A DNA stretch of 64,000 nt from Arthonia radiata (taxonomy: Eukaryota; Ascomycota; Arthoniomycetes; Arthoniales; Arthoniaceae), in NCBI GenBank assembly GCA_002989075.1, contig PSQN01000001.1, positions 1,729,153-1,793,152 on the forward strand. The letters run 5' to 3'. Position 1 is the stretch's first letter. Every line of letters begins with the position of its first letter. Shown here piece after piece: positions 55,418-64,000 of the stretch. Under the pieces are notes generated by a model that made no database searches, had not been told where the DNA came from, and worked only from the letters and a program-made list of their open reading frames with translations. The position numbers and the translations under genes were made by a program.

Positions 55418-56632
55418 GTACAGATGTCTGTGCACGCACGTCACAACGCCCGCGAACACGAGGGACGCTAGATGTGAGAATATGACCAACGAGCTGTACG
55501 AACGCCAGGCGACTCGATTATGTGGCAATCGGAATCGTGGTAGATGTGTGATGACAACGCACAGTGCATTAGACGGAGGTTCGGTGGCCCAGTTAAATCC
55601 AGGTCAGGGACCATGGTAGATATGCAAGAACCAGCCATGAAATGAACAGAGATTGAATAGCTACTATTTGCTATAAGCTGTACATCCTCCCATTGCCATG
55701 CTGCACACGCACGCATCGGTGCGTGATGACTGCGCCGAATTGTCAGCGAAGTCTCAACAGGTCCATGAATGCGAGTTGAGGATTGTGATAATTCAGACAT
55801 CCAAGGAAGTATAGCCTTCATGTAGCGCACGCTCCTGGCTTGTAGGTTCTACCAGGAAAACGTGCTCAAGGGGAAACTGCGAAGTAGAAACGAGGAAATC
55901 TCATCATTAAAAGTGTTTTGGCGTGAAGGTGCAATGGGGTTCGAGCTCACCTTGCGTATGCCCACGACCAATATGTATCATCATCGATTTCGCCAGCCAG
56001 ATGCACATCGATGCGCTGATCAAACTCTTGCATAGGTCCTAGGCGTTAGCAGCGTTCTTCCGACAGCCCACGAAGGCGGTGAGATCTCGAAAAGTCTGCG
56101 AGACAACGTCAGCTCAGATTCTGAACAGTTGTGGAGCGTAGCAGCGGTAGCAGCTGAAGTCAGGCGAGTTTACTGGCTTAGTAACAGGCACCTCGGAGAA
56201 GAAGGGCCCAACGGGTTGTCTTCATGTCGACTCTGCCTGGGAAAGAAGACGTAATTTGGGATCATCATTCGGGTCGGTGGGACCGTGAGGACAGAAATGA
56301 TATGGGACTTACCATAGACAATACGACGTGCGATGCCAGTGGTTTGGATTGCAAAGTGGCGATGGCAGCACAGCATCGCACGTTGAAGAAGCTGATGAAG
56401 AGAAAAGACCGAGCACTCACGGTTGTGGAAGAAAATTTATGGCGAGGAGTGGCCCGTGCGCGGCCAAGAGAACGAAGGCTTGTGGATGAGTTCGTGGCAC
56501 CGCTCCAGCCCGTCAGGGTGACATTGAGTAGCAAGGTCAAGGTCAAGAGTTCCATTGTACGAACACGAGGGTGCGAGCTTCGTTGAAAGGGATAAGTCGA
56601 TTTGTTGCTGGGTCCTAATACTCCCCGTTCCA
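55418..56632. other. Convergent intergenic region, about 1.2 kb
   Basis: Lies between the 3' ends of the aminotransferase and the reductase. It contains only short frames on both strands (for example 56224-56586) with no recognisable product. Confidence 0.4.
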
Positions 56633-57636
56633 TTACATGCACGCCGCACCGTCAATCCCAATGACCTTGCCATTCACCCACTCGCCATCTTGACTAGCTA
56701 GGAAGCATACCACGCGCGCAATGTCGATAGGCAAGCCGACTCGATGCAAAGGACTCCACGTCGCCGCGTACTCATCCACCTGCTCGTTGTTCAGGTTCGT
56801 CCCGTTCGGAATGTATTCCCGGCACACAGCGTGGTACATGTCCGTCTTGATGCCGCCGGGTGCGACAACGTTGCAGGTGATCTTCTTGTCGCCGAAGTCT
56901 AGGACTTATTGTTAGCTCTCAAACTTCCTCAGCAGAAGGGACACCCGCAGCTAGCAACTCACCGATAGCCATACACCGCGCAAACGTCTCAATCGTCCCC
57001 TTGCTCCCGCTATAAACCGCATGCTTCGGCACGGCCTTCGCCTGCCCCGTGATACTGCCCATCAAAATCACCCTCCCGCCAACCTCACACCGCTTGTACG
57101 CCTCCTTGGCAACGAAGAACTGTCCGCGCGTGTTCGTGTTGAATACGCGGTCGAACTCCTCTGGTGTCACGTCTTTCACGTGGCCGAAGGACACAACGCC
57201 AGAGTTCGAACACACGACGTGCAGCTTCCCGAAGGCTTTGATGGCTTCATCGAACAGACGCACGATCTGGTCGACGTCCGTCACGTTCGCTTTGATAGCA
57301 ACAGCGTCGGAGCCGTTGGACTTGATCTGCGAGACGACCTTCTCGGCGGAGTCCACGCTGTTGGCGTAGTTGACGATGACCTTTGCGCCGCGGCGTCCGA
57401 GTTCGAGCGCCATTTCTTTGCCGATTCCGCGGCCTGGGGTGGGGTGTTAGTAGTTTGCGATGGATGGCGTGCCTCTGTTGCGCTTTATGTGCCGCTGTGA
57501 TGAGGAACCTCGTCTTACCTGCTCCGGTGACCAAAGCGATTTTGCCCTTCAGAGATGCAGCTTCCAGGCCCAGTGGCCCTGGGATCTCATCGAATCTGCT
57601 GTAGCCATTGGTAGCCGGCATGTGTGGCGTAGCCAT
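56633..57636 (-). CDS. BRN1/3HNR-like: 1,3,8-Trihydroxynaphthalene reductase (DHN-melanin SDR)
   Basis: Exons: complement 57519..57636, 56963..57433 and 56633..56898; 284 residues. A classic SDR: TGAGRGIG nucleotide loop, catalytic Ser166, Tyr180, Lys184 (YSGSK). The protein begins [14 protein letters not shown] and ends [17 protein letters not shown]-terminal Met is typical of the trihydroxy- rather than tetrahydroxy-naphthalene reductase (established for the Magnaporthe enzymes). It would use NADPH to reduce 1,3,8-THN to vermelone in the cell wall melanin pathway. No polyketide synthase or scytalone dehydratase is in the window. Versicolorin-reductase-like function is the main alternative. 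Confidence 0.85.
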
Positions 57637-58493
57637 AATGAACACTTCTTTGCGACTGCTGTTCTTTGGGGTGAAGTGTATGAGTCCCGCGAGAGTACTG
57701 GAACGGGCCGATTATTAGGTGCTGACAAGCTCTCGTACCAAAGGCGCAAGTGAAGGACAGTCATGAAACTACGATGTGTGCCGGCTTCCTCTACATATAC
57801 TACTCACGACGGCCTCCGCCGCTGCTGACTGTCTTGTATCGCATAATGGCTAATAACGAGGATAACGAAGTCGTCGGCCCCTCACCCGCCCGTCAAATTA
57901 ACGGGCGGTGCATGAGTGCCGGGTTTCACGACGACTTCTTTGGGACGCGAGCCGTCAGACTTTGCTGTGTAGGTCATGATCTCTGTTTCCTTTCATCCCT
58001 GAATCTTGATAGTTGTTGCTCATGTTTACGGGACCGAAGAGAACGCAGGGACTTTGTTGAACAGGTTGGATAGCGGACACTGAGTAATGGGTATGGTACC
58101 GAGCTAGTGATAAAGCTGGTTTAGCGCCATAACGAAGTCCTCCCGTCCTCTTCGGATCTCCAGCAGCAGATGTTACTCTAATCTGTCAATGATGGCCGAC
58201 CACGAGAGTCCGAAGGCGGTTGTTCAGTCTCCGAATCGCCGTTAAAGATGATACGTAAGCCCCGACGTCCGTCCTCGCTGGGATTTCGAGTTCGCGCGCG
58301 CATACAGTCGGCCTTCAGTCCATGGCGCCAAAGACCTCACACTCTAGAGACGCAAGAGGACCGTTTCTAAAATGACATTATCTCATGGAAGTTTCTTTTT
58401 TGATTTACATCGAGATTTATTCTATGTTCTGCGCTCAAAGCCGTCTATGCAATGTGTAAGCCTATACTACTCATGGATGTTGGAAGCGTCCTC
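57637..58493. promoter_or_regulatory. Reductase upstream region with a GC hairpin
   Basis: 857 bases upstream of the reductase and downstream of the OYE gene. A perfect 8-bp inverted repeat (CCGCCCGT / ACGGGCGG, 7-nt loop) is at 57886-57908. Its role is unknown. Confidence 0.35.
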
Positions 58494-59959
58494 TTACGAC
58501 ATCTCAATGCCAGCATATGGAACGTTCTCAAACGTCACGTCCACGTAGCCGGCCTCGCGCTTCCCGGACTGCATCTCAGACATCCAATTGTCCATGTCTT
58601 TTTGGAACTTCTCAGCGTTTTCCTTTTTGCTCCCATCAAACGGCTTCTTATCTTCACCGAGCTGTCTTATTTGAGTGCCGGCAACAACGTTCGTGAGACC
58701 TGTGGAGATCGGTCAGTAAGATCTCGGTATGGTTGTGCGCCATGCAATGAATACGGAAGCTCTTCAAGGACTCACCAAAATTGTTGTCATCAAACTGCAA
58801 TTGTATCGCACCCTTCACTTTCCCACTCAGAATCTCCTTTGGTAGCGCAGGCTCTTGGCACACTGGCCTAGCAAAGCCAACGCCGTCGACCGTCTTCAGA
58901 GCATCGTTCATTGCGCCCACAGTCTTCAGACCGCCTGTGACGTACGTCTTTGTCTGCTTTAGCACCGGCACGATCTCATCCGCAAAGTCCAAGAAGAACG
59001 CCTCTCGCTTCTTGGTGCTTTCACGCTTGTGCATGAAAGCCAAGCTCTCATACGTACCACCACTCAGTTCCACAAAATCAAACTTATTATCCTCAAGAGT
59101 CCTGCACAGCGCCTTTGCCTCTTCGGGCTGGAAGCCGCTTTCTTGGAATTCAACGCTGTTGAGCTTGATGGAGACAATGAAGTCTTGCGGCACGCGCTTC
59201 CGGATCTCTTGTGCAATCTCAACGATGATGCGAGAGCGCCCGTTCAAGTCGCCGCCGTACTTGTCTGTACGCTTATTGGTGGTCTGAGAGAGAAACTGAG
59301 AGAGAAGGTATCCGTGGGCACCGTGCAGCTCGATGCCGTCGTAGCCGGCCTTGTAAAGGTATTCGGCGGCGTGAGCGAAGCCGTCGATGATGTTACCAAT
59401 CTCATCGGAAGTGGCGGCGTGTGGCTTGGCGAAAGTCATGCCCTGTGAAGTGCATCAGTATAGGTACCGGGACGTTAAAAGAGTACAACCTGCGCACCAT
59501 GACATTGCCCTCCAATTGCACATCACTCGCGCTCACTGGGTTTGGCTGCAGCTTGTCCGCTGTTTGCCGTCCAGGGTGACTGACTTGCCCGACAACAAGG
59601 GCACCTTCCTTCTTCGACGCTGCGCCCATCTTTTTGAATGCTTCAAAGCGCTCGCCGCTGAATTGTGCTCCCCTCGGGATGATGGGGTTGGCAGGTGCCT
59701 CGAGTTGATCATATTCTATCATGATGTTGCCGGTCAAGATGAGGCCAAAGCCGCCCTCGCCCCAACGTCGATACACATTGATGAGCTGTTGTGAAGGAAT
59801 GCCGCGCTTGGAAAAGTCTTTGGCGTCCCAAGAGGAGAGTCGCTCAGTCATGGCGGCTTTGAGAAAACGGTTGGGTGCCGTCTTGCCCGAGAAAGCGAAT
59901 GGCAGAGGCTTGCCCAAAGCATCTGGAGAGGCCTCTGCGGACTGGTATCTTTGCGACAT
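58494..59959 (-). CDS. Old Yellow Enzyme-type NADH:flavin oxidoreductase
   Basis: Exons: complement 59498..59959, 58776..59442 and 58494..58699; 444 residues. Start at MSQRYQSAEA (59959); upstream extension has no ATG. Signatures: NRFLKAAMTERL, VGQVSHPGRQ, GNVM|GMTFAKPH (splice), LHGAHGYLLSQFLSQ, NKRTDKYGG, FVELSGGTYE. The TIM-barrel FMN site is intact. This is the class of fungal OYEs related to bacterial 2,4-dienoyl-CoA-type reductases; in fungi these act on enones or in secondary metabolism. The last exon (TNVVAGTQIRQL) extends past the barrel. Confidence 0.88.
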
Positions 59960-61060
59960 TGCAGGAATTATACGATCTGTATTCAATTGATGCAAGAAAA
60001 TAAAGCAATTCTATGGCTCTGGGCGCGTGCGATGCAAACAAGATTGGAGCGGGAACAGATTCACTTATTAACTGATTTGAAGGCTTACAAATGACAGCTT
60101 CTTACTAAACTGCGGACAATGGAAGATGCTCGGCCACAGCTTCGGCTGATGCATTTTGCAAAAATCGTTTTGAATATTTTCGCAGATCTCAATGGACGTC
60201 ATTTGGGAGTTCATCCGAGGATCCGAGGCTCAGGTACGAGCCAATCATCTGCCAGCGGGTCATTCTGCGGCTCTGTGCCGAGTCAGTTCCACGCGGAAAG
60301 GCTTCCGCTCCAGCAGACGTGCTCTTCATTATTTGATCTTCCTTTCTATCTGGACCACGGGAAGCTGAAAGCTGCCAGACATCGCTCAAACCTACGACGC
60401 GAGCCATATCTGGCGACTGGAAGAATGTCACATGATTGTGCGGCTTACCATGGCTTGTCTTCTACTGCAAGACAGCTTCCACCTCTATTGGCCTCTGACG
60501 AGGCACACTTGTACTTCTGTTGCAGTGACTTAGATGCTCCCCATCACCAATATATGGGCCTCAGCAAAGCTACCATACTTCGCAGATCGCCAGTCATGGT
60601 TCTCGCCTGATGAGCTTGCTACGGTCGACAACAGTAGACGAGGACCGTCTGTCCCAAGCGAACGAACACGCGTCACCGAAGAATTTGTTGTCAACTATTG
60701 CCATACGAGTGCAGAAGAACGGACCGATGGCCGGGCCTTGAGAGCAGTTTGGGAGTAGCTTAAGTCTACAGAAAAGAGTACACTGACGATACAACTTCAA
60801 GGGGCTTTCGATCAGCTGAGACAACTCAACGGCTATCCTCCGACATGCTTTTTCGGAGGCACGAGTCTTGGACCAGTGCCACATTACGTTTTTGGGACCT
60901 CGATCGTAGCGATGAGATCACCGGTCCCTTCACAAGCGAGCAACACCTCAATGCTGGCCTCGTTGCGAGATATCAAAGCGAACAAAATGTTTAGAGACGT
61001 CATGTGCTAAGTCCTCTCGTTGCCCCTTCGGCATCACGATCTAGCAGTGCGCTCTGCACC
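59960..61060. other. Intergenic region, about 1.1 kb
   Basis: Between the OYE start and the interrupted small gene at 61061. Short frames on the plus strand (60119-60758) lack any familiar motif. Confidence 0.4.
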
Positions 61061-61585
61061 TTATCCCTCGGACGCGTGCGTATCAATGAGCCCAGCTGCT
61101 TGAAGCGCAGGCATCGCCCGTTGCTCCGTCCAATCCGTGCACTTGAATAAGAGCGGATGCTGTTCGCCCTCGGCATAAAACGTTCCGTCCGGCTTCACAG
61201 GCTCAGTACGCATGGTCTTGATGTTGAAAGCTTTTTGGGCGCCGGGCGCCTTCTGAGCCGCGCAAATTCTATTGATATCCGCCATTGTGTGGGGTTCTTA
61301 GATGCGGCCAAGGTAACGTCGAGCGTGAAAGGTGTCCGACATGTCTGGACGCTTGATTTGGCTACAGCTGTAATCCATACCCTTCGTTATATCACCGTTG
61401 ACATCGTAAATCCAGCCCGAACCGTCAGCTTCGGTCTCAATGAAGATTACTGTATGAAAGCGCTCGCCTAGGATGTGCGGGTCCTGCACACTTAGTGTAT
61501 ACTGAATTATGTAGAGAGGCAAATGCTTCTTGGCAAGCGTGGACGAGCTTGGAGACTCGTGAAGGTTCTCAGAGAGATCAGTCAT
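61061..61585 (-). pseudogene. Small fungal protein (DUF6914-like), interrupted by TAA
   Basis: From MTDLSENLHE (61585) the frame shows KKHLPLYIIQYTL, GERFHTVIF and WIYDVNGDITKGM, ending RRYLGRI before TAA at 61298-61300. Five codons later the same frame continues (ADINRICAAQKAP to PALQAAGLID), which looks like the C-terminal half of the same protein. No workable intron covers the stop. The family name is a tentative match to short fungal proteins; function unknown. Two separate genes is the alternative. Confidence 0.45.
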
Positions 61586-63348
61586 TCCTACCTTCATGAG
61601 GACATCAAGATGGCGAGGCTGAAGCAATGAGAGCTAACGGATGAACTTCGGCTGCTGGCTTGTCTCGGCGTCTTGGCAACGCAGTGGGTTTTCTATGCAT
61701 CTTGTCTGCTCCTTGAACCGGACATTTTACATGGGCTTGTCCATATATGATCGTCATGTTCAAACATTTTGAGCGCCCAGACAGTGCCTCCTGTAGCGAT
61801 GCAAGGTCTTCGCGTTAAAAGAAGACCAATGCGACCACGGGTCCTGCACTATCAAAGACGCTCGCAGGCAGAACACCGCATCGAAAAGGAGCTTCTCACA
61901 AACTCGGAAAAGCAACCTTGCCGTCTTTCAAGATATGATATCTTACCTTGGAGAGAACAGCAACATTCAGGAGAAACAAGTCTGAATATGCATTCCCACC
62001 CAACGCTTTCAAATTCAAAGGGGGATCCCGAAACGACAAATGCAAGCAAAGAGGATTTTGCAATCGATTGTCGGCTTTGGTTCTCAACGGAGTAGGCGCC
62101 CACGGCCGTGCGCCACAGGCAAAAAGGCACCGTGAAGCGCTGCCATCAGAAACTGCATGCGGCGGGATGACTTCGCCGGTGCCTCTTTTCAGAAACGCCT
62201 GCATTCGTCGATTCGCGTCGACTACATGCGATACCTTGCTGCGCCTGTTGGTTGCGCGCGGAGCAAGGCAAACGCTTTTGTTAGGAACAGTTTTGGGGAC
62301 AGCTTTGACGTGCTGTATGCTCGATCACCGATACTAGACCATTCTTTGTCACCCGAATAAGCCTGCGGGTGAAAGTGCCAAATGAAAAATGACATCTCAT
62401 CTCTACGGTGTACGCTAGACGTTGGTGACGAGCGTCAATTGTAGTTCAAGGTGAGGTTTCTAGCTGCGTTGCCCGATCACATACGGTCATGAAGACTAGC
62501 TGATTCAAGATTGCCGACGCATACCTTTCCACGATACTCTCATAGCCCGTCTTTGTTGTATGCTTGCAACAGTTCAATGACGCGAGGAACACGGCATTGA
62601 TCGAATGCCTATGCGATCTGCTCACTCGACACTATCTCCCCGTACCGCCCTCCAATATGCCGAGCTGTCTGTTACTTTCTTTTGTCGAGATTTCAGATAT
62701 CTGCATTATGAAACAAGACACGGTGCGAGTTGAGACTAAGCCAGTGCGCTTGTGAATCAAACAAACACTTTATAGATACACTTTTCCTCATGGTAATCAA
62801 ATGCGCTTACTAAGCAGTTATGACTGGTGTTCGAAGGATTATCCACTCAACCCGTTTTTTACGGAGTAGAGGACGTTGCAAAGCTATGGATATCCCCCAG
62901 AGTATACGACACCGGGCTATATCATAGATGCGCGAAGAAATCTGGATCTCCGCCATGCATTGTTATCCCCTGGCTGAAGTGGGTATTGCTTGATCTGAAG
63001 TACTTACACTCGCCTCCTCCAAGGCTTAGACGGTTTCACTGTAACAGGGAGTATCCCAGTCAGCATGATAATTCAGTTGTTGCTCAGACAAGACCAGACG
63101 AAGGGCTGTCTGAGTAATATCATCCGGCTGGGATGTCAGAGCAAGATTTCAGAGCCTAAGTGTCTGAGTGCTTTCGCGATGGCTACAAAAAGCGTTGATG
63201 TTTGTGGTATCTCTGTCGGCATTACAACAGATATTCAAGGGTGATCGCATACATTTAAGCTCTTCAGAGCGTGAAGCATACAACGTCGCCGCCAAACTCG
63301 AGATCACAAAAAAACCGAGTCGTACAGCTTCCAAAGCACACCTTTACG
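61586..63348. other. Gene-poor region, about 1.7 kb
   Basis: Only short open frames on both strands. No homology, RNA gene or repeat was recognised. Confidence 0.4.
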
Positions 63349-63900
63349 ATGTCCGCACACCACGATATCGGCCTTCCAAGGTCCACAACAACTAGCTCTT
63401 CAGTGGACTCAAGATTCTCGCACCGGGACCCCACAGATACCAGCACTGTCACCGCGGCGAGTAGCCACACCGAGGAGCTTGAGATCTATGACGCAGACAA
63501 CAGTCCGATTACAGCGGACAATATACTCACGAAGATTCGAGCATCACACACCCTTCTTTCATCGCCACGTCAGATCTATGAGCCTGGCATCGATAGCAGT
63601 CTCATGAGAATCCAGGAGTGGAACAGCTGGTTGGAAACAATATCCGCTCCACAGGGTCGAGTCCTTGAACAAATTCTTGCGAGACACAGAGAGATCTACG
63701 ACGAGTACTTCAACTTGGCCAACGAGTTGGAAAGAGTCGAGACAGGCGCCACGAGGCATGTACTGCAGGAGATCGAGAATGAGATGTGGACGGTGGTGGG
63801 AAGAATGAAGGAAGGTCCGATACGCACGGCTTGGACAGAGTTGCGGAGACGAGCGGAAGACATGCTTGATATTTATGGCGAATGGCGGGATTATGAATAG
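63349..63900 (+). CDS. Hypothetical protein, alpha-helical
   Basis: ATG 63349 gives 183 residues (an in-frame extension to 63271 lacks support). The first 60 residues are Ser/Thr-rich; the rest is a helical, charged segment (VLEQILARHREIYDEYFNLANE, then MWTVVGRMKEG). No family was recognised. It resembles many lineage-specific Dothideomycete proteins of unknown role. Confidence 0.5.
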   Translation: MSAHHDIGLPRSTTTSSSVDSRFSHRDPTDTSTVTAASSHTEELEIYDADNSPITADNILTKIRASHTLLSSPRQIYEPGIDSSLMRIQEWNSWLETISAPQGRVLEQILARHREIYDEYFNLANELERVETGATRHVLQEIENEMWTVVGRMKEGPIRTAWTELRRRAEDMLDIYGEWRDYE

Positions 63901-64000
63901 GCAAGGATTCTAATAATCTGGGTGGTTGGCAGAGCGTGACACAGCTATTCCAATGGGCTGTCCACAGAAGGATTGTCGTCTATGTGTTGATATGTTGTAG

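Noticed and set aside
1-64000. tRNA or rRNA genes, CRISPR arrays, transposons
   Set aside because: No clover-leaf motif, ribosomal sequence, regular spaced repeat or transposase/LTR was seen by eye; absence is not proof, and a tRNA scan was not run.

Overview
The window is nuclear DNA from a filamentous ascomycete, probably a Dothideomycete-type 'black' fungus. Genes are compact, on both strands, with short (about 48-165 nt) GT-AG introns. The gene set fits: a fused tryptophan synthase, Rxt3, Btn1/CLN3, TFIIH Tfb3, Mgs1/WRNIP1, a Gyp5-type TBC protein and a DHN-melanin trihydroxynaphthalene reductase. The class is an inference from gene content and intron style; no marker gene was compared.

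Layout. 0-4.7 kb: a broken, catalytically odd G-alpha-like gene, two unrecognised reading frames and a SAM methyltransferase. 5-25 kb is a dense housekeeping block: tfb3 and a URI/Bud27-like prefoldin gene (divergent), a secreted GH16 glucanase, rxt3 and btn1 (divergent), SDH assembly factor 4 and tryptophan synthase (divergent), and a TBC Rab-GAP. 25-34 kb: an F-box-like protein, a dynamin-family GTPase, a GatC-like amidotransferase subunit and a DUF726 lipase-like membrane protein. 34-41.4 kb looks less stable: a pair of related small genes (one interrupted), an intact alpha/beta hydrolase, a MetE-like pseudogene and an unexplained threefold repeat. 41.4-42.3 kb: an NMT1/THI5-like protein.

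42.4-51.3 kb is the most striking region. It holds six BTB/POZ genes in a row (five on the minus strand, the last inverted). They share exon structure, yet their C-termini differ: four end in paired-cysteine, zinc-ribbon-like modules, one in a low-complexity SLF-rich tail, one in a lysine-rich tail. One copy carries a 1-nt frameshift. This looks like a recently expanded, lineage-specific family.

51.7-60 kb: mgs1 diverging from a kynurenine aminotransferase with a possible mitochondrial start, then trihydroxynaphthalene reductase and an Old Yellow Enzyme. 60-64 kb is gene-poor, with one interrupted small gene and one hypothetical protein.

Spliced models were built by hand. Splice sites were chosen so that protein family motifs join and total coding length is a multiple of three. 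At least five genes carry an in-frame stop or frameshift inside otherwise homologous sequence. These are real pseudogenes or assembly errors. No tRNA, rRNA, CRISPR array or complete transposon was recognised.
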